64,000 nt of DNA from Mytilus californianus (GCF_021869535.1 NW_026262690.1:89139995-89203994); one strand, 5' to 3'; positions 21,498 through 33,015 are shown, counted from the first letter of the stretch. Notes: a model not told the origin generated them from the sequence alone. Translations and numbers: made by a program.

Positions 21498-21763
21498 CAC
21501 AGGCACTTGTCTCAGAATTTTTTTCCCCTATGTACCTTAATATAACCGAAGATTCCTACTACAAAGGTAGGCGTTTTATACACCATTGTGTAGATAAATG
21601 CATTTTAGATTTACGGCATAACAAGTTTTAGTGGGGTTAACAACCGAGAAATCGGCAAATAACGGAATTTCGCGACCGGATGACATTTTTCAAAAATGCG
21701 AGTTAAGTACCTTGTGTTATATTAAGGTATATAGGAAATTTTTTTCTGAGACAAGTGCCTGTG
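21498..21763. mobile_element. hAT-like MITE
   Basis: 266 bp with inverted ends 'cacaggcacttgtctcagaa' / 'ttctgagacaagtgcctgtg', extended by complementary 'ccttaatata' and 'tatattaaggt' blocks. Flanks are 'atattctt' (21490-21497) and 'atattcct' (21764-21771), an 8-bp duplication with one mismatch, which fits hAT. Copy B lacks it (40395-40412). No ORF. Confidence 0.85.
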
Positions 21764-21999
21764 ATATTCCTACATGTTTACCTATTTTCATATGGTAATC
21801 ATGTAAACATATCAGAAGCAGTAACATTCATATAAAGTTTGTACATGTTTATATAACGTCTAGCACTGTATAAGCAAATTGACTATATGAACTGGGTCAA
21901 ATACATTTATCCATTGATCCACGATACTATAAATAATTTTTATAGGCAAGAAATTTTGGTGAAGAATGATGTTTAGTACTCAATAAGATGAAGTTTGGT

Positions 22000-23020
22000 C
22001 CCGGTCAAAGGGTTAAGTGCACCCTACCTCTCTGCAACCCCGTTAAACAGAACACCAAGCTCTGCCTCTGTCCAGTTTGGTTTTCTTTCTGAAGATTGTT
22101 CCATGGCTTTCGGAGTACAAAATTGATGAAAAATAAATCATCGTTATGTGCCTGTCCCAAGTCAGGAGCCTGTAGTTCGGTGGTTGTCGTTGGTTCATGT
22201 CAGTCGTATTTGTTTTTCGTAAATTGTTTTGTTATGAATTAGGCTTTCTCAATTGAATTGTTTCATGTTTTTCATGTCGGGGCCTTTTATAGCAGACAAT
22301 AAGGTACGGGCAATCATACCACATCTCCTTTTTTATATGTTTGTTTGATAGCATTTTATATAATAACATCTTTTTTCGAGACATCCAATTAAATTAAATA
22401 CCAAATTTAACTTCATAATAGAAAATACTGCATAGGTATGGCATTTTTGGCTATATAGTATAATGATAATGTGTAAATGTTTGTAACAAGTAGGAAGCAG
22501 AAATAAAATACATAAGATAATAATAACTGATGATGGATTGAAAAGCCTTAGTTGGTTTTCTATCGCGGCAAAGGGTGTACAAGTTACAAAGACCTGCAAT
22601 TGACCTAATAATATCACCCAAATGCTGCAGTGTTAGCGGTAATCCAAATTAAAGAATTTAAATATTCATTCGTCTAAATGCTTGCATTACATGGATTCTT
22701 CTGTTTTCGATGCCTTTTGTACACTGAACTCAAACTGGGTCATTTGAGACTCACCACGTCTGTCGTGGGAAAGTAAAAAGTTCTGTACAAAGTAGCACCA
22801 GTTCATCGCGTATTTGAAAATCCCAATAAGCCATGGCCTTATCAATTGTCTCTATGATGTCAAGAAACGCACTGTTATCTGTGATGCATTTATTACTTGC
22901 CCTTTCTCAATATGCCTGTAATATATAGTTAATCATTCCCGATAGTGTACAGTAGTAACTGATTTATGTATTAAACGGTCATTTGCATCTTACCATCATC
23001 TGAAATATCTGAACAATGAA
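22000..23020. other. Copy-A-specific sequence with R2-like fragment
   Basis: No gene supported. At 22145-22330 is an R2-related piece ('gcctgtcccaagtcaggag', 'ggggccttttatagcagac'). In copy B the equivalent place holds a PLE fragment (40613-41034) instead. Confidence 0.5.
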
Positions 23021-23085
23021 TAATTCAGTCATGTTCAGTCGGTAAGTTAATGATGCTAATGTGTACAGGTTAATAACAATTACTG

Positions 23086-23630
23086 AAGAGTCGGAACAGT
23101 ACTAACTTAACCACATTGAATAAGTCTGAATTTTGATGGACTTAATAATTGATTGTTCAGTGATTTAAGATCTGTTTAGATCAAAATTGGTTTACTAGTA
23201 TACTAGTGGTAATACTTACCAGAAACTTTGCTGTTTGGTGTTGTTTGTAATCACTCCAAGTATTGGAGAGCCTGAATTTCAAAATCGTGTGGCCTTTTAA
23301 TAAAAACCACAGTGTTATCAATTTTATGACGAACATCTCGGTATTTTAGGTCTTCGGTTTATTTCAGGGGTTAGCTTCCCTTCTAGGGTCACGCCAATAT
23401 ATATAATATTTAGCCACTGGTCCAATAAAAATAGCATTTCAAAGGGATATTTACTGTAAAACAAATAGTGATAAGCACTGACTTTTGAACTCGTCCAAAA
23501 TCTCACTGATATGGAGCCTTTGCGATAAATTCATAAAATCTGTCAAGAAGTGTATGCTTTAGGGTACTTTCAATGCAATTTTCTGTAGAACTTTAAATTG
23601 CAAGGGACGAACTTCTGTAAAATGATCTTT
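23086..23630. other. Non-coding, nothing recognised
   Basis: Copy-A-specific AT-rich DNA. The 60-codon minus frame at 23324-23506 has no known motif. Confidence 0.35.
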
Positions 23631-23639
23631 TGTCCTGAA

Positions 23640-23870
23640 GGAGACCAATTGTGAACTTTCCATTTCTTTGTAGCAACATTCCGGCAGCGCCTGCATAGGG
23701 AGTATATATCTCCCAGTTAGTACGATATTCCAGGGCTTGTATTTCCTATCATGATTTCCTTGATAGAGCCTTGCTGCTCACAAGGAAGCTATTAAACCAA
23801 AAGTTCCAATTGGTGAAGTTGAAATCCTCCCTTCGTAAATTTTACGGACGCCATCACGAGTTGGTTGATT
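23640..23870 (+). pseudogene. PLE RT C-terminal fragment
   Basis: Matches 5921-6150 of the large PLE: NFPFLC, NIPAAPA, AYGVYIS and GRHHELVD can be read, with stops. It keeps the 'ccaattgtgaac' form that shows where the larger copy lost a base. Both ends are cut and the 3' UTR is missing. Confidence 0.85.
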
Positions 23871-23872
23871 AA

Positions 23873-24200
23873 TAAGGCAACAGTATTATACCGCTGTTCA
23901 ATAGTCATAATTCGATTAATCAAAAACAAATACGGGTAACAAAAAAACCCGAGGGAAACACATCAACTATAGGAGGAAAACAACGGAACAACAGTAGCAC
24001 TGAACAACAACAAAAGCAAACGCCAACATACATAGAAACGGACTTTCTGATAAGAACTGCCATATTTCTGACTTGGCACAGGACATTTAAAGAAAAATGG
24101 TAGGATGTATAAATTTCCGTACGAGAAAAACAACAGCTTCAGAGAAATTTTCATCTTCATATCGATCACTGCTTATTTTTATTCATCAGCCCGTACGGCC
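23873..24200 (-). repeat. Mussel repeat R5
   Basis: Starts 'ggcaacagtattataccgct', continues through 'gagggaaacacatcaactat' to the core 'ctgacttggcacagg' at 24068-24082. I recognise this as a repeat common in mussel genomes from memory. The 68-codon minus frame over it is repeat-derived. Confidence 0.55.
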
Positions 24201-24234
24201 TCAATTACACCTACCTATTGTATTCATTGTTAAT

Positions 24235-24302
24235 TTGTTCTCGTCCTGAAAATGCATGAAATATTAGCTACTAGACGTTTAGCAACCAACAATCAATCAA
24301 TC
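24235..24302 (+). repeat. Mollusc repeat tail (R3 end)
   Basis: 'aaaatgcatgaaatattagc' followed by 'tactagacgtttagcaacc' and 'aacaatcaatcaatc'. The same tail ends the fuller R3 copy at 61900-62225. Confidence 0.65.
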
Positions 24303-24664
24303 TCATTTTGAAAAAAAAGTATTGTTACAATGATAAGTAATAGTAGATTATTTTAATACAATTTACGGTTCCAATTTTTATGAACCGAAGTCTTCGACAA
24401 GAAATGTCTCTTCCGTGAAAATATCTACACTGCATTAAATGATCTTTGGTGCAGTTTTCATAATTTGATGTCAAAATGTCCAAGACTTCTAAAAAATAAT
24501 GCAAATGTCGCCAATAGTTGAGCTATTACACTATTAATTTAAAATCCGAAGAAATGGCTAAAAATATTGTTTTATAAGACCACTTCAATAATATTTGTTT
24601 CATATTTATGCATTTTATTCAGAAATGACTAAATTTGGATATATTCTTCAAAAAACTGCTGATC

Positions 24665-24850
24665 TAGACTAAAAAAGAGAAGAAAGATACCAAAAGTATA
24701 TTCAAACTCATAAATCGAAAATAATGCCATGGCAAGAAATGAAAAAAAAACCAAGCAAAAGACCATCAGTACACAACTCCACACATAAAGACTGAGCAAC
24801 ACAAACCCCTCTCTTTAACAATATCAGAAGATAAAGGGTCAATGTCATGT
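24665..24850 (-). mobile_element. PLE 3' UTR relic shared by both copies
   Basis: Minus-strand match to PLE 3' UTR: 'agataccaaaagtatattca', 'ataatgccatggcaagaaat', 'gactgagcaacacaaacc'. Its counterpart in copy B is 41755-41940, so this insertion predates the duplication. Confidence 0.75.
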
Positions 24851-25404
24851 TTATACTGTTGATAAGTTCTTGAAATGATCTAGATTGTTTTGTTCTTTTT
24901 TTAATTTTCAAACAGTTAATCTTTATCCGGAAATAATTTGATCCACATACCCCTCTTGTATTTCTTATTTCTCTACTGTTCGATGGCCAAAAGAGTCTTT
25001 ATTGTCTGTAATGCATATAGTCCCGTCATAGTATGCAAGTAGTTTAATATAATGTTAAGGAAATCAGGTTCTAAAAAGTTGGAAAATTGGTAAAGATATT
25101 TAACATCTTATAAGATTGAACGTAAACATTTTTGAACAATTCGAGTTGTCTCTCGTACACTATTAATTCTAATAAGAAAGTAGGTTTAAATTTACTGACG
25201 TAAATTAATATACAATATTATCCTATTTACTATAACTATAGGTAAATAAACACTGAACAGGTAAATATAGTTAAATTTTGTTGTTAATAGGTTTCCTAAT
25301 TGATAAAATATTTCAGAAAAAGGGTTCCATGAATAGTATATTGAACCAAATGTAAGATTATATAAAATAGGCAAACAATAAATAGAACTGAATTCATGTA
25401 ATAG

Positions 25405-25460
25405 ATTCAACGCATCGGTGGTCTGCGAGGTTGCTGGTTTGAACCAAAAACATTTGGAAC
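25405..25460 (+). other. tRNA-like B-box motif
   Basis: 'gaggttgctggtttgaacc' resembles a tRNA T-arm/B box (consensus GGTTCGAANCC with one change). No cloverleaf is complete. The copy B equivalent is at 42532-42575. It may mark a tRNA-derived SINE head. Confidence 0.25.
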
Positions 25461-26309
25461 CTTAAACTTCAAAATTGGATTTAGCTTCTCTGCTAACTTG
25501 CAGCATTTTAGAAGGAGCAAAGGATAGTTAGAAGTTGATCGGGTATACGTATGGTGAGATGGAATATATTATTATAACCAAAATAATTTTTGCTAATGCT
25601 TTCTTGTTTTAATTGACGGTAAAAAATCTTATCTATCCCGATCAACCCACTTAGCCTAATATTCCTAGTTGATTTATTGTCTCTGATTTTTAATATGCAT
25701 TAAATACTTGTCGCTTCTCGTAAGCAATAAATCAGTTTGGCTTAAAAATTTAATTTAAGATATTAGATAAAGGGGGGGGGGGGCAATTTTTAAAGGTTGA
25801 ACATTGATCACATTCAAATCTTAATTTCTCATACAGCTTCTTTAAATGGAATTAAACTAAGTGTGGTTAATTTGTCTTGCGCTATGAGTTCATTATTCCG
25901 GTTAATTGGTTATTGGTACATGGATTGATTTACTGTTGTTTACCTAACGTTCATTGGCAAATATTTCAAGAATAACAAAATTAAAAAACGGGATTTAGAT
26001 GGATAGGGTTAGAAATGTTTTCTTCAAATAGGATTGTTGCAAGGTTCCTTAGTGTGCAGAAAGCGTGATACTCTCGATCCTTACATGGCGCAACCGTTAT
26101 GACCTTCATATTCCGACTGAACGTGGCGGCTCCATTTTGCTAGGGTTTTACTGTCGGATGGAAGAGCCAAGATGGCCGTATTCTATACTGCAGTTACTTT
26201 TGAATTGAGACATGATCCTCCAGATTAGAGGGCTTTACGCTAAAAGATTGAAAATATATTGGCAAATCAAATTTTCCCTAATGAGAATTGAGTTTTAGAT
26301 TTCTACCTA

Positions 26310-26710
26310 TATACAAATAAGGAGATGTGATGTAATTGCCAATGAGACAACTATCCACCAAAGTTCAAATTGAAGTGGATGCAAGCAATTATAGGCAACA
26401 AAAAAAAAAGACCCCGTCATGAAAATTGTGAAACAAGTCAACTGAGAAAACTAATGGCATTTTTTTTTAACAAAAAAATTTACGAAAAACAAATATAACA
26501 GACATGAACCAACGACAAACGCTGAACTACAAGTTCCTGACTTGAGACAGACACATAAAGAATGTGGCGGGATTTAACATATTTGTGAGCGCTCAACTTT
26601 TTCTCTAACCTGGAACAGAGGTGTTACAGCACAATACAAGAACAAATTGAAAAAATCAGTTGCAATTTGCTTAACTCAAAAGATCTGTAAGAGGCATGCA
26701 TGCTTTATAC
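26310..26710 (-). repeat. R2-related repeat, older copy
   Basis: Carries 'tgccaatgagacaactatcc', 'acatgaaccaacgacaaacg', the core 'cctgacttgagacag' (26536-26550) and 'cagttgcaatttgcttaact'. Present at the same place in copy B (43540-43950), so inserted before the duplication. Confidence 0.75.
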
Positions 26711-27045
26711 CCATATAAATTTAATATTTAACTATCTTGACTGAAAATTATTGTAACTTTGTTGAATGACTCTGTACACCAGTATTGTAAAGGTATAAAG
26801 TTCATATATTTAAGGTATCCGCAATAGTTTTAAATGGGTGCTTCACAATAACATTATGGTAAACAATATAATGTTTATTTTTTTATTTATTTAAGTCTGC
26901 TATAATGGGGGTGAATGCCTGTTTCCCGACAAAAACCTTGTTGAATTGTCGTTCCTTTACGGGTTTCATTTCAAGTAAATCGCTACCGCTATATTGAATT
27001 ACTGCAATCCATTTTGACCAATTATATAAATGATAGAACTATTGA

Positions 27046-27520
27046 AATGTGTCATAGGTCAAATTTATTTGTTCAGTGTATGTTCAATAGTGTTAATATG
27101 TCCTTTGATTGCGTTAAGCTATTTCAGTTGATATTTTATAGTGTGTCTTTCTGTGTTGGGATGTTACACTATTGTTTCAGAAAAAGGGTGAAGGTTTGGT
27201 ACCATTAAAACGTTTAAACCCGCTGCATTTGTTTGCACCTGTCCTAAGTCAGGAATCTGATGTTCAGTAGTTGTCGTTTGTTGATGTTGTTCATAAGTGT
27301 TTCTCGTTTCTCGTTTTTTATATAGATTAGACCGTTGGTTTTCCCGTTTGAATGGTTTTACACTAGTAATTTTTTGGGGCCCTTTATAGCTTACTGTTCG
27401 GTGTGAGCCAATGCTGCGTGTTGAAGGCCGTACTGTGACCTATAATGGTTTACTTTTATAACTTTTGACTTGGATGGAGAGTTTTCTCATTGGCACTCAT
27501 ACCACATCTTCTTATATCTA
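27046..27520 (+). repeat. Mussel repeat R2, full length, copy A only
   Basis: About 470 bp from 'gtgtcataggtcaaattt' to 'ggcactcataccacatcttc', with the core complement 'cctgtcctaagtcaggaa' at 27238-27255. Copy B is empty at 44280-44287. It has no ORF of note. Confidence 0.85.
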
Positions 27521-27859
27521 TGAAATATTTGTCACTAGACCTTTAGGAATATTTATTGCGTAATGTATAGTAAGAATGGTCTGCGTCGTAAGTTAAACTG
27601 CATATTTTACCGTTGGGGATAAAGGGGATAACTATTCAAACAGAATTCTTTTGTTTTTACAATGTACCAGATATTACTGGAAATATAAGTGTGTTCATTT
27701 CACCAGTAGAACTGTATATGCGACCGACGACGGAAACTATTTAAATGAAACAACACGGTTACATAGTTTTGAGTATATTTTACATCACAAAGGTTGACTG
27801 CGATACAGAACATCTACTCTTCTCTTCTCGGATACTAAAACTCGTAAAGACCATTTGGT

Positions 27860-27985
27860 TGCGAAGGATGTCTAAATACGCAGCCACGTCCGGTCAGAAC
27901 AAAAAGGTAAAATGCGATGTTTCATGTATGGAGTGTGCCACGCTCTGTCCATGTTAAGGAATCCTTGCAACATTTAGTTAGTGAT
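27860..27985 (+). repeat. Mollusc repeat core (R3)
   Basis: 'tacgcagccacgtccggtca' then 'gtgtgccacgctctgtccat' and 'ggaatccttgcaacattta'. Also at 44650-44765 (copy B), 50580-50690, 60905-60975 and 61950-62060. The 70-codon frame over it is repeat-derived. Confidence 0.7.
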
Positions 27986-28853
27986 CCATTTTAGGTAACC
28001 TGTTTCAAGACAAAAGGTCTGCTCCTTTAGACCGTATCATCCCATTCCCGTCCAGTCAAATTTCTTTCCCTTCGTTCCTGTCGACCTACTTTACAGAGCA
28101 AACTTATTGGATTTAAGTCAATTTGATCTTGTCATGAATTTGTATGCAATATTTGCCACACTGGACATAAAGCAATCACCATTAAATGAATATACTTTGG
28201 ACAGATTATACTGGACATTGATTGAAACATAAATTTAACTTTTCCATACATTTTTGGCAATATATAACATTGTGAAAGAAATTACAACATCAGTATATTT
28301 GAGCAACATAAAATTTGAAGAGCGGTAATAGTTCTTTCAAGTACTTAAATATAAAATAAAAAACCATTATAAATTGCGTGCATTTTAATTAGACTAAATT
28401 TATTCTTTTTATTTTCTAACAAATACTGAAATAACTATGTGTATTTTCAATAATTTTTTGTGTTTTGCGATGGAATCGCATGAATCGTATACCATTTGGA
28501 GCAGGAAAATTCATTTGGACATAATCGACGATGGTACATTTCATTCCATTATGTCATTTGGCGCATTGAATAAAAAAAAAATGGTTACCATAGAGGTATA
28601 ATTTTCTGATTAGCATATCGTTCAGGTGTCTAAAGTAGTAAAAGGACTCTCAAGTCACACCAAGGGAGAAAGCAACACTGAATAAAAATAATTGGTTCTC
28701 CTATTGCTAAGAATTTGAGGAAAGTGAAGAAGGCTTTGAGAAGTCGTACAGATATATATAAAAAAAAGCGACACAAGGAATATCCTGGTGGAGTTTTTAT
28801 TCCCTGAGTGTATTACCAGCCCAGTAGTCAGCACTTATGTGTTGACATGAATT

Positions 28854-29335
28854 ATTGTGTTTCCTATCATGATTTCCTTGATAGAGGATTGCTGCTCACA
28901 AGGAAGCTATTAAGCCAAGAGTTCCAAATGGTGAAGTTGAAATCACCCCTTCGTAAATTTTACGGACGCCATCACGAGTTGGTTGACCGTTATGGAATAA
29001 CCGTTTCACAGATGATATCGGATATGTTCCTTATGTCGTAACTACAATACCCTTCCCTTTTCACGAATGTGACTTTCCGAATTCGACTATTTACCGGATT
29101 TGTAATAACATAAGCAACACGACGGGTGCCACATGTGGAGCAGGATCTGCTTACCCTTCCGGAGCACTTGAGATCACCCCCAGTTATTGGTGGGGTTCGT
29201 GTTTCTTTAGTTTTCTATGTTGTGTCATCAGTACTATTATTTGTCTGTTTGTCTTTTTATTTTTGGCCATGGCGTTGTCAGTTTGTTTTCGATCTATGAG
29301 TTTGACTGTCCCTCTGGTATCTTTCGTCCCTCTTT
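28854..29335 (+). mobile_element. 5'-truncated PLE insertion
   Basis: Begins inside the RT C-terminus (VSYHDFLDRGLLL ... SQMISDMFLMS, stop at 29041) and runs through the structured 3' UTR to 'cgtccctctttta'. Copy B has the clean empty site ('gacatgaattatcattgata', 46103-46122); 'ttat' is shared by both junctions. Truncation at the 5' end with an intact 3' end fits target-primed reverse transcription. The open frame 28808-29041 is a fragment, not a gene. Confidence 0.9.
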
Positions 29336-29394
29336 TATCATTGATATGGTCATAATTATAAAAGAACTCTTTTCAAAACTTTGAAATTTTTAAA

Positions 29395-29615
29395 TACGAA
29401 GGCTTTTCTACCTCAGGAATAGATTACCTAAGCTGTATTTGGCAAAACTTTTAGGAATTTTTGGTCCTCAATGCACTTCAACTTCGTACTTTATTTGGCC
29501 TTTTTCCCTTTTATTTACTCGAGCGTCACTGACGAGTCTTTTGTAGACGAAACGCGCGTCTGGCGCAAATACAAAATTTCAATCCTGGTATCTATGAAGA
29601 GTTTATTTAGGCCAT
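29395..29615 (+). repeat. Hammerhead-bearing repeat R4, copy A
   Basis: From 'tacgaaggcttttctacctc' to 'cctggtatctatgaagagtt'; matched at 46176-46385. I know this unit as abundant in bivalve genomes (memory). The ribozyme sits in its second half. Confidence 0.75.
29523..29566 (+). ncRNA. Type I hammerhead ribozyme
   Basis: All core parts are present in order: stem I strand gcgtca (29523-29528), box CTGACGA (29529-29535, consensus CUGANGA), stem II gtc/gac (29536-29538 with 29546-29548, loop 'ttttgta'), box GAAA (29549-29552), short stem III CGC/GCG (29553-29558), cleavage triplet GTC (29558-29560), and the second stem I strand tggcgc (29561-29566), which pairs along all 6 bp including one G-U. 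Predicted cleavage is after C29560. Stem III is very short and self-complementary (cgcgcg), a form that in known hammerheads often works as a dimer. Confidence 0.85.
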
Positions 29616-30145
29616 ATTTGTAAATACATAAAATCATCTTCTCAATTTCAACATTTTTTTTCATCATTAATGTTTTGACACAATTTAATTTTCATTCAAA
29701 TGATTTTTTTTCAAATCTTTCAAATTTAGAATCGATTAATGTACAGTATGTCGTGTTTTTCTACGACGTAACAATACCAAAAGTATTCTCTATATTACAT
29801 TAAATATTATCTTACCATTTAAAAAAATTATGAATGAATTTATTTATTGTGTGTAATTCATTTAAGTATTAATTCATGGAGGCCCAGGCCATATGTAAAT
29901 GTCCAACAAATCTATGGCTTCCATGAATTATTTCGATTCTAATAGGACAAATACGGTAATTTAAAAACTGAAGCAAAGGTAAGATTGCCGTGAGTATTTG
30001 ACCCCCTGTAAGATAAACGCTACAAATTTCATATAAATCTAAGTCGTGCATGAATTATTTCTTAAATAACCACTAGACAAAATGTGTTCAATTCTCATAA
30101 TTCTTAACCCAAACATTTTGTTTTGTTGGCTACTATTTACTGTCA

Positions 30146-31343
30146 AATCCATAGGTAAGCTGGTCCTCGACTGACTACTGCACTTTGTTCATAGACAGAC
30201 GGCAATAGGTGGGAGGCAGAATTTTGTCCTCGGGATTTTAACGAAATTTGACGTTTCGTTGTTACATGGCAACGCATCGGTATAAATGGCGCCATTCGAA
30301 CATTCCGCTCTCATTCTGATGTAATAACATGAGCATTGTAACATTTAAAAATTCGGGAAAGGCACGAATGTGAAAGTTATGTATTTCTCCATGTTAAGTA
30401 CACGTAATTTGTTTGGACGAATATGTATCTGTATTTATTCTTCACTTCTTATATAGGAAATTGAAAACAAGTCTCTTGACAAATCAGATTATACAATAGA
30501 ACGACTCTGACAGGCTGTCTATGAACAAAGTGTAGCAGTCGGGAGTGATTGGTAAATTTACCGATATCATTAATTTTAGCGTGACCAGTAATTTTACAGA
30601 GGCTGGATCGGTACTTTTAACGATGTCAAGATTGCGCCTTTTTTCTTCCTCTAATAGCAGAGTTCTTACAGCAAAAACACGGTATGTTGTTATTTTTATG
30701 AAGTACAGACTATGATTAAAATTTCTACCTGATCGAATGACAATGTACCTGGGAATATAAAAAATATAGCTACTCAAACTCTTATATATGCATAAAAATT
30801 AAAGTCTTCAAGCTGGTATTTATAATTGTGTGTGTGTGATATTCCATGGAGAGTTAAACACCATTAAGATAGCCTCTCTTTGTACGTATACTGTAACAAT
30901 AATTCCTCCGATATTGTAGGAGTACATGCCAATGTCCACGTTTAAAATATGTAAATCGTATACAGAACAAACTATATCTATAATTATATACTTCTATCAG
31001 TTAAATTTGTCATCAAATATGTTGAAATTTAAAAAAAAAAATTCTTTGCATAATCGAATCCATTATAAAGAGAAACAGTATATTTATGAAATTTAATATG
31101 TGTGTTTAATACTGCTCCATGCCAGTGAAAAATATAAGAACGAATATGAAGCACAAAGATGTTTCACATGAAGTCTATGGGAGGATATTTGAAACTTTAA
31201 CAGTATTAAAGGAGACCTGGCATGAAGTCGTTTTTTGCTATATAATATTTTCTATAATAATTGTCAACAATTTTTAACAGGTTTATAAGAGATAAATAAA
31301 AATAGGATAGGTTCACCAATATGCAGTAAACACACATACTTTT
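30146..31343. other. Unique spacer with no supported gene
   Basis: Begins where copy A ends. The 97-codon minus frame at 30484-30777 has no recognised motif. A 'ggtaaatttaccgat' palindrome-like segment near 30550 resembles the inverted repeat at 33280-33530. Confidence 0.4.
30261..30287 (+). promoter_or_regulatory. Candidate X-box plus TATA cluster
   Basis: 'gttacatggcaac' (30261-30273) is close to an RFX X-box (GTTRCCATGGYAAC) and 'tataaat' follows at 30281-30287. A start of transcription near 30310 would point towards the ORF at 31344. This rests on motif likeness only. Confidence 0.25.
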
Positions 31344-31646
31344 TTGGCCTTATTTATTCATGTATTTATGTTCACTGAGTTAAAGAGAATCCTTACCTTT
31401 GATGTAGAAAAAGCAACTGGATCAGACTCAGGAGGAAGATTAAAGCCTTACAACAAGAAGTATTTCAAGGAAAATGGGGGTTTCGAGACAGAAACCATCA
31501 GAGACGGGAAAGCGAGAGCAGATAGCTATTTTACAAGAGGAAACAATCTAATCAAGAGAAGTGAAGAGCTGTACCGAATAACAGGGGCTAATGTGAAGAC
31601 GTTGATCCTTCCCAACTGGCATGGTGGGAAGCCTAAGGTGTCCTAA
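31344..31646 (+). CDS. MADS-like short ORF or exon
   Basis: 100 codons. The first 16 residues (MALFIHVFMFTELKRI) look like chance; a splice acceptor 'cctttgatgtag' ends at about 31407, so the true coding part may begin at EKATGSDSGG. The block RADSYFTRGNNLIKRSEELY then RITGANVKTLIL has the spacing of a MADS-box core (R-x-x-x-F-x-K-R-x-x-x-L-x-K-K-A-x-E-L). MADS domains bind DNA as dimers. It ends PNWHGGKPKVS and a stop, with no second domain. AATAAA-like signals follow ('aataaaat' at 31667). Codon use is more balanced than nearby frames. It could be a last exon, a small gene, or a retrocopy. Confidence 0.5.
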   Translation: MALFIHVFMFTELKRILTFDVEKATGSDSGGRLKPYNKKYFKENGGFETETIRDGKARADSYFTRGNNLIKRSEELYRITGANVKTLILPNWHGGKPKVS

Positions 31647-32009
31647 AATTAAAACTTGTTTTTATATAATAAAATGACAGTTGATTTATTAGGAATTTGC
31701 ACTGAATAGTTTACGGTGAAAGTTGAAATCAAGAGACCATTAAGTTTAGAATGGCTTCATTCCTATAATTAGGGCATGTGGTCAGAAAGTATACAATGTA
31801 CAGCAATAAAATTATACAGTTGTTTATCATCTAATGAGGATAATCATATGTAATCACATTTTTTTAATAAATACATTTTATACATTTCAGTCGCTGAGAC
31901 GATGATGACTGTCCTGTTGCCATATCTGAAAAGGAAACAAGGACAAACTATTGTAAACTTTATTTGAACAAAATTTTGAAAGAAACCTTTTCTAGTTTTT
32001 AAAAACAAC

Positions 32010-32259
32010 TCATGGTGTCACAAATTTCCAGTGTAGAGAATCAGGATATTTTTTCATTGGGGAGACTGAAGGAGCAAAGACATCAAAATAGTCTATAAGA
32101 TCTACTGTCAACTCCTTTCCAAAGCAAACTTCTAGTACTTCATGCACATGTGATTTCATCAGACTTGGGATTTCTAAGCTGCATGGTATAACTGCTCCTT
32201 GATGATTTAAACTGTTCACCCAAGGGATAAATGCTGCCATTGGAGTACCAATTATTTCA
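32010..32259 (-). CDS. Candidate terminal exon, unknown family
   Basis: A minus-strand acceptor ('atatatttacag', AG at 32261-32260) opens about 82 residues: EIIGTPMAAFIPWVNSLNHQ, then PCSLEIPSLMKSHVHEVLEV, CFGKELTVDLIDYFDVFAP, ending LHWKFVTP and TGA. The balanced composition is unlike translated AT-rich DNA. I do not recognise the family. The frame does not join directly to the exon at 33016-33222, so an intermediate exon or a different splice choice would be needed. Confidence 0.4.
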
Positions 32260-33015
32260 CTGTAAATATATAAGGAAATGGAATAATTCAATTGGAGAAA
32301 AGACATCCAATGCATGCAACTTTTACTCACTTTCGTACAATGTTATTTTAAAACAATGAATTTGGAGTTTTTTTTTGTTATAAATGAATTAACAGTAATG
32401 GTGTTATATATTTGTTTCATAACAATATGATCCATTATCATGATTATAGCACGTTTGGTCTACATATTCAAATATTGCAAATTCAATCTCAATTGTTCAG
32501 TATCGTAAAGCGAATCAAAAAAGAAGTAAAACAGACAAGGACTTTTGAGGCAGTCAAGGTTGTTTAAACACCTGTACTGCCGTAGTAGTAGAAGATATTA
32601 AATATTCATGTTATTGAATTGTTCCAATTACTTATATAAGAAAAGCCCTGTCATTTTTTTCACAGCTGAAAGTCTCGCCGTAAGTAAACATTACACACAG
32701 AATCTTAGCCTAAAATATTTCTCTTTTCCAACACACCCCACGAAAACCAAATAATATGGGAAATGGTTACAACTTTACCTACACAATATATGAAAAGGTA
32801 TACATTTTTAAGATCTAAATTATATGAAAATGGTAGGGCAACAGAACCCCATATCAATTAAGTATTGAAGTGGCCCCCGAGTGAAAAATGTGGCCCATGT
32901 GGGCCTAAAGGACTAGACTCATCAGACTTGGGTCAGGAGAAAGATGCGTGGATCAACATGCAGGGAGAAAGAAAAGATAGAGATGGTGTATGGGTGGATT
33001 CATAGCTAGTCTTAC

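Larger units (their letters stand above)
3601..30145 (+). repeat. Segmental duplication, copy A (expanded)
   Basis: Copy A aligns in direct orientation with copy B at 33545-46940. Blocks by eye: 3601-3879 with 33545-33818; 6499-6693 with 33812-33992; 14385-14930 with 33993-34530; 15106-15830 with 34531-35255; 16810-17393 with 35480-35990; 19670-20163 and 20411-20860 with 35990-36835; 20872-21000, 21395-21497 and 21764-21990 with 40154-40612; 24310-27045 with 41440-44285; 27518-28222 with 44284-45012; 28223-28853 and 29334-30145 with 45438-46940. The unmatched intervals are mostly mobile elements, plus 6694-14384, which copy B lacks altogether. Copy A is thus about twice as long as copy B. Confidence 0.85.

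Noticed and set aside
25405..25460. tRNA gene around ggtttgaacc
   Set aside because: Only a T-arm-like piece; no acceptor stem, anticodon arm or A box of the right spacing.
28808..29041. 77-codon gene
   Set aside because: It is the C-terminal fragment of the PLE reverse transcriptase in a 5'-truncated insertion; its first residues come from flanking DNA.
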